Shown: positions 43,650-51,866 of the stretch, piece after piece | Layout of the letters: each line of letters starts with the position of its first letter | Numbering within the stretch: the first letter of the stretch is position 1 | Assembly (NCBI GenBank): GCA_015063985.1 | Contig: SVTC01000001.1 | Coordinates: 62,001-126,000, forward strand | DNA: 64,000 nucleotides | Direction of reading: 5' to 3' | DNA from: Oscillospiraceae bacterium | Lineage (GTDB): Bacteria; Bacillota; Clostridia; Oscillospirales; SIG627 | The notes under the pieces: model-generated | What the model saw: the letters and a program-made list of their open reading frames with translations, nothing else | What the model was told of the DNA's origin: nothing | Databases searched by the model: none | Program-made: the position numbers and the translations under genes

Positions 43650-45565
43650 CGATAGCACAGAAGATCATAAAAGCTCACCTTATATCAGGTGAAATGACAC
43701 GCGGAAGCGAGATAGCATTAAGAATAGATCAGACTCTTACCCAGGATGCCACCGGAACAATGGCTTATCTTGAATTTGAAGCCATTGGTATCCCCAGAGT
43801 AAAGACGGAGCTTTCCGTGGCATATATAGACCACAACACTCTTCAGTCGGGCTTTGAAAACGCCGATGACCACAGATATATCCAGTCCGTTTGTGCAAAG
43901 CACGGAATCCGTTTTTCAAGACCCGGTAACGGTATCTGTCATCAGGTGCACTTGGAGAGGTTTTCCCGTCCGGGCAAGACGCTTATCGGCTCCGACAGCC
44001 ACACTCCCACCGGCGGCGGTATCGGTATGCTTGCCTTCGGTGCGGGCGGAATGGACGTTGCCGTTGCAATGGGCGGCGGAGCTTATTACATCACAATGCC
44101 CGGAATGATAAAGGTTAATCTCACCGGAAAGCTCAGACCCTGGGTGTCCGCAAAGGACGTCAGCCTTGAGATATTGAGGATACTGTCCGTTAAGGGCGGT
44201 GTTGGTTATATCATCGAGTGGGGCGGTGAGGGAATAAAGACCTTGTCCGTACCCGAAAGAGCGACCATCACAAATATGGGTACCGAGCTTGGTGCCACCA
44301 CCTCTATTTTCCCATCCGACGAGATAACCAAGGCATTCCTTGCTTCTCAGGGAAGGGAGGCGGATTTCGTCGAGCTCTGCTCCGATGAGGATGCGGTATA
44401 CGATCGCGTGATCGACATCGACCTTTCCGCTCTTGAGCCGCTGATGGCTTGTCCTCATAGCCCCGATAACATAAAAAAGGCCTCCGAGCTGGGAGAGGTT
44501 AAGGTGGATCAGGTATGTATCGGCTCCTGTACCAACTCCTCTTTGAGAGATATGCTCAGAGTTGCGGCTATTCTCAAGGGCAAGAAGATAAGCGACAGCG
44601 TCAGCCTTTCCGTATCTCCCGGATCCAAGCAGGTCCTTGCAATGCTCAGCGATTGCGGCGCGTTGGGAGATATTCTCGCTGCGGGAGCAAGAGTGCTTGA
44701 ATGTGCTTGCGGACCCTGCATAGGAATGGGCTTCTCTCCCAATTCTGCGGGAGTCAGCCTCAGAACCTTCAACAGAAACTTCGAGGGCAGAAGCGGAACA
44801 AAGGATGCGCAGGTTTATCTCGTTTCCCCCGAGATCGCGGCGGCATCTGCCTTGACCGGATATATAACCGATCCCAGAGCATTGGGTGATTACCCTGATA
44901 TCAGTCTGCCCGAAAGCTTCAAGATAGATGACAGTGCGGTCTTGATGCCCTTGGAGGGCGAAGCGGCGGAAAAGGCGCAGATCCTCAGAGGTCCCAATAT
45001 CAAGCCCTTCCCCAAGACAGAGCCTCTTTCGGATGAGATAAGAGCTTGCGCTACTCTTAAGGTAGGGGATAACATAACCACAGACCACATTATGCCCGCA
45101 GGCGCAAAGATATTGCCCTACAGAAGTAATATTCCAAAGCTCAGTGAGTATTGCTTTGCGGTTTGTGACGAAAGCTTCCCCCAAAGAGCAAAGGAAGCCG
45201 AAAAGAGCTTTGTTATCGGCGGCTCAAACTACGGTCAGGGCTCATCCAGAGAGCACGCGGCATTGGTTCCCTTGTATCTCGGTGTCAAGGCGGTAATAGC
45301 AAAGAGCTTTGCGAGGATCCACGCGGCAAACCTCATTAATGCGGGTATTATCCCTCTGTGCTTTGAGGATCCCGAGGATTACGATAAGATAGCTCAGGGC
45401 GATATGCTTACCCTTTCGGATATAGGCACATCTCTTAAAACATCAGAGTTTACACTTACAAACAATACCAACAATGCAGTAATAAAGCTTAAGGGCGAGT
45501 TCTCCCAAAGACAGCAGGGAATGCTCCTTGCAGGCGGCTTGCTGCCCTATACAAAGACAAACTGA
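43640..45565 (+). CDS. acn: Aconitate hydratase
   Basis: 641 aa from a TTG start at 43640 with AGGAGG 8 nt upstream, overlapping the GntR gene by 10 nt. Substrate blocks DSHTPTGGGIGMLAFGAGG, cluster Cys in CIGSCTNSS and CACGPCIGMG, and the C-terminal swivel domain (NYGQGSSREHAALVPLYLGV). It is the short clostridial aconitase form, not the 850-900 aa AcnA/AcnB. Isomerises citrate to isocitrate. Confidence 0.95.
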   Translation: MGLTIAQKIIKAHLISGEMTRGSEIALRIDQTLTQDATGTMAYLEFEAIGIPRVKTELSVAYIDHNTLQSGFENADDHRYIQSVCAKHGIRFSRPGNGICHQVHLERFSRPGKTLIGSDSHTPTGGGIGMLAFGAGGMDVAVAMGGGAYYITMPGMIKVNLTGKLRPWVSAKDVSLEILRILSVKGGVGYIIEWGGEGIKTLSVPERATITNMGTELGATTSIFPSDEITKAFLASQGREADFVELCSDEDAVYDRVIDIDLSALEPLMACPHSPDNIKKASELGEVKVDQVCIGSCTNSSLRDMLRVAAILKGKKISDSVSLSVSPGSKQVLAMLSDCGALGDILAAGARVLECACGPCIGMGFSPNSAGVSLRTFNRNFEGRSGTKDAQVYLVSPEIAAASALTGYITDPRALGDYPDISLPESFKIDDSAVLMPLEGEAAEKAQILRGPNIKPFPKTEPLSDEIRACATLKVGDNITTDHIMPAGAKILPYRSNIPKLSEYCFAVCDESFPQRAKEAEKSFVIGGSNYGQGSSREHAALVPLYLGVKAVIAKSFARIHAANLINAGIIPLCFEDPEDYDKIAQGDMLTLSDIGTSLKTSEFTLTNNTNNAVIKLKGEFSQRQQGMLLAGGLLPYTKTN

Positions 45566-45574
45566 GGTAATAAG

Positions 45575-46783
45575 ATGAATGAACTTATAAAGATGACCAC
45601 ACCCCTGGTGGAGATGGACGGAGACGAGATGACAAGGATCATCTGGAAGATGATCAAGGACGAGCTTATCTGCCCCTTTGTGGATCTTAAAACCGAGTAT
45701 TACGATCTTGGCTTGGAGGAAAGAGAGCGCACGAAGGATAAGGTCACTATGGACAGTGCTCTTGCGGCAAAGAAATATCACGTTGCCGTAAAATGCGCTA
45801 CCATTACCCCCAACAAGCAGAGGGTAGAGGAATACAATCTTTCCGAAATGTGGAAGAGTCCCAACGGAACTATCCGCAGTGTTCTTGACGGAACCGTTTT
45901 CCGTGCTCCCATTATAATCGACTCCATAAAGCCTGCGGTAAGGACCTGGGAGAAGCCCATAACCGTTGCCCGTCACGCTTACGGCGACGTATATAAGGCC
46001 ACCGAATACCGCGTTCCCGGAAAGGGTAAGGCGGAGCTGAAATTCACCGGCGAAAACGGCGAGAGCTTTTGCGAGACCATCTATGACTTTGAATGCGGCG
46101 GCGTTTTGCAGGGGCAGTATAACAAGGATTCTTCCATAGTTTCCTTTGCTCATTCCTGCTTCAGATACGCTATCAGCACCAAGCAGAGCCTTTGGTTCTC
46201 TACTAAGGATACCATCAGCAAGAAGTATGACCAGACCTTCAAGCTGATATTTGAGCAGATCTACAACGAGAATTACAAGGAAGAATTTGAAAAGCTGGGA
46301 ATAGAGTATTTCTATACTCTTATCGATGACGCGGTGGCGAGAGTTATCCGCAGTAAGGGTGGATTTATCTGGGCGCTTAAGAATTATGACGGCGACGTAA
46401 TGAGCGATATGATCTCCACAGCCTTCGGTTCTCTGGCTATGATGACCTCTGTTCTTGTTTCTCCCGACGGAAATTACGAATACGAGGCTGCTCACGGAAC
46501 AGTAACCAGACATTATTACAGATACCTTAAGGGTGAGGAGACCTCCACAAATCCCATGGCGACTATTTTTGCTTGGAGCGGTGCCTTGAAAAAGCGTGCC
46601 GAGCTTGACGGTCTCGATGAGCTTTATGCCTTTGGTGAAAAGCTTGAAAAGGCGAGCCTTGCCACTCTTGAGGAGGGTATAATGACCAAGGATCTTGTAA
46701 ATCTTTGCGAGGGTGAGACACAGTGCGTCAACACTGCGGGCTTTATTGCCGCTATAAGAGAAAGGCTTGAAAGGCTTCTTTAA
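45575..46783 (+). CDS. icd: NADP-type isocitrate dehydrogenase
   Basis: 402 aa of the eukaryote-like dimeric IDH subfamily: [37 protein letters not shown] (substrate Ser), [10 protein letters not shown] and [12 protein letters not shown] (NADP site). Converts isocitrate to 2-oxoglutarate with NADPH. Nine nt after aconitase; last gene of the operon, giving 2-oxoglutarate for glutamate synthesis. Confidence 0.96.
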   Translation: MNELIKMTTPLVEMDGDEMTRIIWKMIKDELICPFVDLKTEYYDLGLEERERTKDKVTMDSALAAKKYHVAVKCATITPNKQRVEEYNLSEMWKSPNGTIRSVLDGTVFRAPIIIDSIKPAVRTWEKPITVARHAYGDVYKATEYRVPGKGKAELKFTGENGESFCETIYDFECGGVLQGQYNKDSSIVSFAHSCFRYAISTKQSLWFSTKDTISKKYDQTFKLIFEQIYNENYKEEFEKLGIEYFYTLIDDAVARVIRSKGGFIWALKNYDGDVMSDMISTAFGSLAMMTSVLVSPDGNYEYEAAHGTVTRHYYRYLKGEETSTNPMATIFAWSGALKKRAELDGLDELYAFGEKLEKASLATLEEGIMTKDLVNLCEGETQCVNTAGFIAAIRERLERLL

Positions 46784-46790
46784 AGAATCA

Positions 46791-46826
46791 AACGGTATGA
46801 CCGATTTTCGGTCATACCGTTTTTTA
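46791..46826 (+). terminator. Terminator of the citrate operon
   Basis: 13-bp stem AACGGTATGACCG/CGGTCATACCGTT with T-run. Confidence 0.9.
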
Positions 46827-46854
46827 ACCCGGATGCGGGAAAATCTCTTCGTTT

Positions 46855-46880
46855 AAAAAACGCCCCCAAATCCGGGGGCG
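46855..46880 (-). terminator. Terminator of the minus-strand unknown gene
   Basis: Stem CGCCCCC/GGGGGCG with a T6 run on the minus side. Confidence 0.8.
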
Positions 46881-46896
46881 CGTCTTCTTAATGAGC

Positions 46897-47949
46897 TTAG
46901 TGTATTATTTTTACAAAGGTGTGGGTATTATCCTTTTTGTTTATCAAAAACACCTGATCGGAGGCAAACTGGGCATCGGCTATTTCCTCGTCTATTACTG
47001 TTACACTGTTTGTTTCGAACTTTACAACAGCCCATTTGATCGCAGAGCCGTTAGTGTAGCTGAAAATAGCATATTGTCCGCTTGTGGTTATGCTTTGAAG
47101 CTCGGCATTGGGATAAAGAGCGGGATCAAGGCTTATTTTTTGCGTTGCGCCGCTGATCACGTTAAAGGCGCTGAGTTGGGTGTTGCCGTCCTTCTCGGAA
47201 TTGGAAAACAGCCATATTCTGCTTTTAAGCTCTCCCGAAAAGCCGTCGGGGATCTTTTCGCATTGGTTTATCTTTCCGCTTGAACAATCAAGGATAAAGT
47301 TCAGCTTAACTCCGTCCTTTTCTCCCTCAAACCAAAGGTGTATGCCGTTTATAAACCTTACAAAACGAGGAGAGCTGATGCCGCTTAAGGGGTATTCCTT
47401 AACGTCCTCGGGGGAGAGAGAATCGGGCTTGAGCTTTATCACGGTGGCTGTGCCGTCGGAGATCTTGGCGCAATAGCTTCCGTTGCTGCTTATGCCCTGG
47501 ATATCCTCGGCGAACTCATCGTAGAGGGAGCTGTTGGAGAAAAGGGGAACTGCGTTTTTTATGCTTATGTCGGCAAGGTATTTTTTGCCTTGGAAGAGTA
47601 AAATGAAGCGGTTATCGGTGTTGGCGGCGTAGAAAAGCTCGTAGCCCTCTCCGATGGGAAACACGGCATTGTTGTAAAGGTAGTAATCAACTTTTACCTC
47701 TTGAGAGTCGATGGTTGTGCTAAAGCTTTTCTTGGGGGAATATAAGATACCACCTGCCGCGAGAGCGTATTTTCCGTCGCCTTCATTATCTATAGGTGTA
47801 AAAAAGAGCTCGCTCTGACTGTAATGACCCTTTCCTTGATCCAAATTGTAGAAGGTGGTGTTTTCGTAGCCTTGAATAAGTGACCACAGAAAACCGCTTA
47901 CCACCAGCGCTACGACTATACACAGAGTGCCCAATAGTTTTCTTTTCAT
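46897..47949 (-). CDS. Membrane-anchored protein of unknown function (propeller-like)
   Basis: 350 aa from the ATG at 47949 (CGGGAG upstream). One N-terminal helix (residues about 5-25, KRKLLGTLCIVVALVVSGFLW) without lipobox. The extracellular part shows repeated short strands ending in aromatic pairs (YELFYAANTDNRFILLFQGKKYLAD; here outlined as residues 105-130), like WD/beta-propeller proteins. No family assigned. Monocistronic with its own promoter. Confidence 0.7.
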   Translation of the reverse strand: MKRKLLGTLCIVVALVVSGFLWSLIQGYENTTFYNLDQGKGHYSQSELFFTPIDNEGDGKYALAAGGILYSPKKSFSTTIDSQEVKVDYYLYNNAVFPIGEGYELFYAANTDNRFILLFQGKKYLADISIKNAVPLFSNSSLYDEFAEDIQGISSNGSYCAKISDGTATVIKLKPDSLSPEDVKEYPLSGISSPRFVRFINGIHLWFEGEKDGVKLNFILDCSSGKINQCEKIPDGFSGELKSRIWLFSNSEKDGNTQLSAFNVISGATQKISLDPALYPNAELQSITTSGQYAIFSYTNGSAIKWAVVKFETNSVTVIDEEIADAQFASDQVFLINKKDNTHTFVKIIH

Positions 47950-47982
47950 TGTTTTCTCCCGCAAAAAATGATATCGTCTATT

Positions 47983-48011
47983 ATTATACAATTATTTTCC
48001 GATATTGTAAA
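47983..48011 (-). promoter_or_regulatory. Promoter of the propeller-like gene
   Basis: Minus strand TTTACA-N17-TATAAT, 33 nt before the ATG. Confidence 0.75.
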
Positions 48012-48044
48012 GACAGGTCATAAAAAGTTTTCTTTTAAAGAAAA

Positions 48045-48067
48045 AACGGTACGCAGACCGTACCGTT
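48045..48067 (-). terminator. Terminator of the ferritin gene
   Basis: 9-bp stem AACGGTACG/CGTACCGTT with a minus-side T-run. Confidence 0.85.
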
Positions 48068-48079
48068 TTCGATATTGTA

Positions 48080-48589
48080 TTAAAGAACAAGAGAGGGAGC
48101 GTTATAGATCCTTGCGGCAAGCTCCTGGTTGAGCATATAGAGGCTCTTGGGATCGGAGCCGAAGAGCTCCATTTTGGTGATAAGATCGTTTGCATTGGTC
48201 TCTTCTTCGCCCTGCTCCTTTACAAACCAATCCAAAAACTGCATTGTGCGGAAATCCTTTTCCTCATAAGCGGCGGCGTATATGTCGTTGATAAGAGAGG
48301 TCACGTATTTCTCGTGCTCAAGACCTGCGTTGAGGACGTCCATATGGCAGTTTAATTCCTTATCGGGCTTCGGGATGGCTTCCAGGGTGACCTTCTGATT
48401 TTCATTCTGGAGATACTGATAGAAGAGCATTGCATGGTCGCGCTCCTCCTGAGCCTGGATCTTGTACCAGTTTGCAAAGCCGTCAAGACCTACATCCTCA
48501 AAATAGTTTGAAAAATCAAGGTAAAGGTAGGCGGAATAAAACTCTTTGTTGATCTGTTGGTTTAAAAGCTCGTGTACTTTTGCGTTCAT
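48080..48589 (-). CDS. Non-haem ferritin
   Basis: 169 aa from the ATG at 48589 (AAAGGAG upstream). Four-helix bundle with ferroxidase ligands: Glu in NKEFYSAYLY, Glu-x-x-His in QAQEERDHAM, and Glu and Gln in FVKEQGEEETNA. Stores iron and removes Fe2+ in the cytoplasm. Own promoter and terminator. Confidence 0.96.
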   Translation of the reverse strand: MNAKVHELLNQQINKEFYSAYLYLDFSNYFEDVGLDGFANWYKIQAQEERDHAMLFYQYLQNENQKVTLEAIPKPDKELNCHMDVLNAGLEHEKYVTSLINDIYAAAYEEKDFRTMQFLDWFVKEQGEEETNANDLITKMELFGSDPKSLYMLNQELAARIYNAPSLVL

Positions 48590-48617
48590 TTCTTTTCTCC
48601 TTTTTTCTTTTTCTTGT

Positions 48618-48646
48618 ATTATAGCATTTTCAAAGGAAAATTTCAA
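48618..48646 (-). promoter_or_regulatory. Ferritin gene promoter
   Basis: Minus strand TTGAAA-N17-TATAAT, 28 nt before the ATG. Confidence 0.75.
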
Positions 48647-48674
48647 GAATAAACCGATCAAAAATGAAAAATTT

Positions 48675-50360
48675 TCAGTCTATAGAGGTATCTATCTTAA
48701 AGCGGATTATCTTCCTTAAGGTGTTTTTGTAAAACTCTTCCTTTCTGATTTTTATCACGGTGATCTTTTTGTAGCTTGGGGCAGTCTTGTTGTACTCGTT
48801 TATAAAGGGGCGAAGGTAGCTTTGGAAGTCCTCGATGCCGTTGGTTGTGCAATAATCTCTGTCAGGGAATATTTCGGCGGTAATGGCGTTATGGGCAACA
48901 CCTCTTTTGCTTATTCCCTCGTAGACTACTACCTCCAGAATGCCCGGGATAGCGCATAATGCGGTCTCTATCTCCTCGGGGTACACGTTTTTTCCGTTGG
49001 GGAGAATAATAAGGTTTTTCTTTCTTCCGGTTATGTACAGAACTCCGTCACTGTCAAGTCTGCCGTAGTCACCGGTTTTAAAATATCCGTCGCGGTCAAA
49101 GGCCTGAAGTGTTGCTTCTTCGTCGTTTAAGTAGCCCAGCATCACGTTGTCGCCCTTTACAAGGATCTCGCCCTCTCCGTCGGCGTTGGGATCGGAGATC
49201 CTTACGTCATTTACCTCAAGCACGTGCCCGACGCTGTTTTTTCTCGGATCGCGGGAGCGGTTTACCGATACTATGGGAGAGCATTCGGTTATACCGTAGC
49301 CGTTTAACACTCTTATTCCTATAGCCTCGAAAAACTCCAGCATTTCTTCGTTTATTGGGGCGCCTCCGCAGACTATGGTCTTGATCTTGCCGCCAAAGGC
49401 CACACGGACTGAATTAAAGAGGGTTTTCCTCAGATTTATTCCCAGCTTCTTCGAGGCTTTGGAGAATTTCAGCATTTTTTCAAAAAGCTCTTCCTTGTTG
49501 CCGTCTTTTATCTTTGAACGTATTCTGCGGTAGAAGGTCTCAAGGTAAAGGGGAACCAGAACTATGTGCTCGGGCTTTTGCTCGATCAACTCTCGGGTAA
49601 TATATCTAAGTCCGGAGGAAATGTATACCTCCGCTCCGACCATCATATGCCCCACAAAGGTTACCGATGAGCCGTAGGTGTGGTGTGGAGGCAGTACCCC
49701 TAAGGTCTTTTCGCCGAAATCTATGTAGGGTACCACACATTCCAGATCTCTTAAAATTCCCTTTTGGCTGAGCATAACGCCTTTGCCCTTTCCTGTGGTG
49801 CCGCTGGTGAATACCAGAAGACTCATTCTGTCAACGTCGGGCTCGTGATCATAGTAAGCCTCGCTCATTGCGGAAAACTTAAGTCCGCCCTCTGCGATCA
49901 GTGAGGGAATGGACATAGGCTCGGAGCCGTCTGTCGTAATGAGAGGGACGGATAATTTGGAGGATATGAATTCCCCCTTTTGCTTTATATCGCTGTCGCA
50001 GATCACGGCAGCGCAGCCTGCGGTGCCGACGGTGTGGCAAAGCTCCTCCTGATTCCATTCTCTGTCCAGAGGTACTAATACAACGTTTACGCTTAATGCG
50101 GCAAAATAGCTGACTGCCCAGTAGTAGCTGAGCCTTCCGATTATAGCAACGGGCTTATATTTATACTTTTTTTCAATGAGCATTCCCGCAAGATCTCTTA
50201 TATCCTCGCCAAGCTTTGCAAAGCTTGTTTTTACAGTTTGCTTTGTCAGGGGATCCTTAAAGGAATAGGCAGTCCGTTCGGCATATTGGACTGAAGCATA
50301 TTCCACCAAAGCTTTTATGCTCGGAAAATGAGGCTTATCTCTTAAAATCGTTTTTTTCAT
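48675..50360 (-). CDS. AMP-forming acyl-CoA synthetase / AMP-binding protein
   Basis: 561 aa, ANL superfamily. P-loop LLVFTSGTTGKGKGV (about residues 182-196), GYGITECSP, the YFKTGDYGRLDSDGVLYITGRKKNLII hinge block (A8 region), and a C-terminal Lys in KNTLRKI. Activates a carboxylate, most likely a fatty or aromatic acid, to the acyl-adenylate and then the thioester. No adjoining carrier protein. Strong consensus promoter with a palindrome at its start site suggests tight repression. Confidence 0.88.
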   Translation of the reverse strand: MKKTILRDKPHFPSIKALVEYASVQYAERTAYSFKDPLTKQTVKTSFAKLGEDIRDLAGMLIEKKYKYKPVAIIGRLSYYWAVSYFAALSVNVVLVPLDREWNQEELCHTVGTAGCAAVICDSDIKQKGEFISSKLSVPLITTDGSEPMSIPSLIAEGGLKFSAMSEAYYDHEPDVDRMSLLVFTSGTTGKGKGVMLSQKGILRDLECVVPYIDFGEKTLGVLPPHHTYGSSVTFVGHMMVGAEVYISSGLRYITRELIEQKPEHIVLVPLYLETFYRRIRSKIKDGNKEELFEKMLKFSKASKKLGINLRKTLFNSVRVAFGGKIKTIVCGGAPINEEMLEFFEAIGIRVLNGYGITECSPIVSVNRSRDPRKNSVGHVLEVNDVRISDPNADGEGEILVKGDNVMLGYLNDEEATLQAFDRDGYFKTGDYGRLDSDGVLYITGRKKNLIILPNGKNVYPEEIETALCAIPGILEVVVYEGISKRGVAHNAITAEIFPDRDYCTTNGIEDFQSYLRPFINEYNKTAPSYKKITVIKIRKEEFYKNTLRKIIRFKIDTSID

Positions 50361-50381
50361 TATAGCTCCTTAAATAATCTT

Positions 50382-50396
50382 AGCACACTGTGTGCT
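50382..50396. promoter_or_regulatory. Palindromic operator at the acyl-CoA synthetase start site
   Basis: AGCACAC-T-GTGTGCT, perfect 7-bp arms, beginning 4 nt downstream of the -10 box, where a bound repressor would block initiation. Confidence 0.6.
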
Positions 50397-50399
50397 GAA

Positions 50400-50428
50400 A
50401 TTATAACACAAAAACCCCTTTCTGTCAA
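50400..50428 (-). promoter_or_regulatory. Consensus promoter of the acyl-CoA synthetase gene
   Basis: Minus strand TTGACA-N17-TATAAT, all 12 positions at consensus. The -35 overlaps the stop codon of the upstream exonuclease gene. Confidence 0.85.
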
Positions 50429-50433
50429 GGGGT
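50414..50433 (-). terminator. Small terminator hairpin of the exonuclease gene
   Basis: 7-bp stem ACCCCTT/AAGGGGT followed by TTTT on the minus side; it overlaps both the stop codon and the next promoter. Confidence 0.55.
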
Positions 50434-51312
50434 CGTGTTTGGGGTAAGTGATCTATACTGTTCAAGAAGCTTTTGATTAAGCAGGTGTACCGTCAGTGAG
50501 GCGCTGAAGGCTTCTTCTCTTCGGCAAAACTTCAGACACACAAAGTAATCGGTTCCTTTTTCGTCCTTTGCAAGGGAAAAATGCTTAAAACGGGAGGCGG
50601 CACGGTATTCACCGCATCTTATCATACCGTCTGCAATGGGATGCTCGATAAGGGAAGCGTCAGTGTCTGCAAGGGCTTGCTTTTGGGATCTGTACGTTTT
50701 TTTCAGCTCCTTTACAAAGAGGCTGGGAGGCGTAACCCTGCCGAAAAGCTCGGGGTAGTCGGTCAGACCTTTTTTCATATCCAAATGCTTTAAGAGCTTT
50801 GCCGTACCCATAGCATCACCCAAGGCATCGTGGGCATCCTCCAGGCTTTCGCCTACCTTTTCCAGGGCGAAGCTCAATGAAAATTGACGGTTCTCCCTTG
50901 TGATCTGGTCGTCAAATATCAGCTGAAGGTTGAAGCAGGTCTTCAAAAGCTCCTTTGGCATTTTGTTAACTATAAGATTATCTCTGAACATCCCTTCGTC
51001 ATCGGGACCCCAGGTGAAGATCATGTGATCGCTTCCGCACCACTTGATAAAATCCGCGGCGACCTTATCAAAGCCCTCGCTTTTTGAAAGATCCGAGGAG
51101 CTGATCCCCGTGAGTCTTTTGACGTGGCTATGCATTTTTTTGTAAAATCTGGGACGTATATAGCTTTTAAAGCTCTCTGTAACCCTGAAGCATTCATCGA
51201 GCTTTACCGCACCGATCTGGACTATCTCTCCCTTCAGCTTTAATGGCTTTTGGAGAGTGAGGGAGGCGGTGGGTGCTTGATTCCACTCAAGATCCATTAC
51301 TATGTAATTCAT
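50425..51312 (-). CDS. DEDDh-type 3'-5' exonuclease domain protein
   Basis: 295 aa. Exo I MDLEWNQ (Asp6, Glu8), Exo II around WGPDDEGMF, and Exo III HDALGDAMGTAKLL (His-x4-Asp). Related to KapD and other DnaQ-like small exonucleases. The C-terminal 95 residues are an extra region rich in basic and aromatic residues. It may act on RNA or DNA ends. CGGAG upstream; own promoter. Confidence 0.88.
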   Translation of the reverse strand: MNYIVMDLEWNQAPTASLTLQKPLKLKGEIVQIGAVKLDECFRVTESFKSYIRPRFYKKMHSHVKRLTGISSSDLSKSEGFDKVAADFIKWCGSDHMIFTWGPDDEGMFRDNLIVNKMPKELLKTCFNLQLIFDDQITRENRQFSLSFALEKVGESLEDAHDALGDAMGTAKLLKHLDMKKGLTDYPELFGRVTPPSLFVKELKKTYRSQKQALADTDASLIEHPIADGMIRCGEYRAASRFKHFSLAKDEKGTDYFVCLKFCRREEAFSASLTVHLLNQKLLEQYRSLTPNTTP

Positions 51313-51345
51313 TTTGGCTCCGAATATTGAAATGATAACCCAATA

Positions 51346-51374
51346 ATTATATCAAAATATGTGATTTTTGTAAA
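51346..51374 (-). promoter_or_regulatory. Exonuclease gene promoter
   Basis: Minus strand TTTACA-N17-TATAAT. Confidence 0.7.
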
Positions 51375-51392
51375 TAGCTACGCAGAAAAAAG

Positions 51393-51440
51393 GGGAGCCC
51401 CGCTCTGTTTTTTCGAGGCCTTTCGCGGAGCTCCTTTTTT
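51393..51440. terminator. Hairpin with T-runs on both sides
   Basis: Imperfect stem between 51393-51403 and 51425-51434, flanked by A/T runs on both strands; it probably ends the small Cys-rich gene. Confidence 0.65.
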
Positions 51441-51442
51441 TG

Positions 51443-51712
51443 TTATTCCCCGCAGCAGTTGTCTTTTTCGGGGATCGCTTTGGGCTTTGAGAAAAAGCAC
51501 TTTAAGGACATTGCCGTTGCGGCGGCGGTGAGAAGCATTGCTGTCATCACTGCCATTGCCCCAAGAAGATTAAAGGAAAAATTGATCTGACAGTTTTTGC
51601 AAATATCTTTATCCTTATTCTTTATACAGGTCTCGGAAATGAGTTTTTGACTCACTACGATGTTCTTCATATCCTTAATGCAGTTCATTGCATCTTTTAT
51701 TGAAAATTTCAT
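51443..51712 (-). CDS. Small Cys-rich membrane protein of unknown function
   Basis: 89 aa from the ATG at 51712, spaced 6 nt from AGGAGG; the ATG two codons earlier is too close to it. Soluble helix, a CIKNKDKDICKNC motif, one membrane helix (about residues 46-68) and a C-terminal CCGE. Divergent from spoIIE, so a sporulation link is possible but unproven. No family recognised. Confidence 0.65.
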   Translation of the reverse strand: MKFSIKDAMNCIKDMKNIVVSQKLISETCIKNKDKDICKNCQINFSFNLLGAMAVMTAMLLTAAATAMSLKCFFSKPKAIPEKDNCCGE

Positions 51713-51802
51713 AACCATCCTCCTTTTTTGTTATTATTACCTGAAAGTAAAAAGTAAACCGCGTTTAAAAGATTTTGTTAAATATTTTTTTTGCTTCTAT
51801 GA

Positions 51803-51836
51803 TTTGACAAAATCCTTTTTTAAGTGGTGGTACAAT
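51803..51836 (+). promoter_or_regulatory. spoIIE promoter with 21-nt spacer and Spo0A-box-like site
   Basis: TTGACA (51804-51809), 21-nt spacer, TACAAT (51831-51836). The minus strand at 51803-51812 reads TTTTGTCAAA, matching the 0A-box form TTTTGTCRAA. Long spacers with 0A boxes are the known arrangement of Spo0A-dependent sigma-A promoters such as Bacillus spoIIE and spoIIG. Confidence 0.75.
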
Positions 51837-51866
51837 GGCGTCACATCACTTTTAAGGAGAAGCAAA

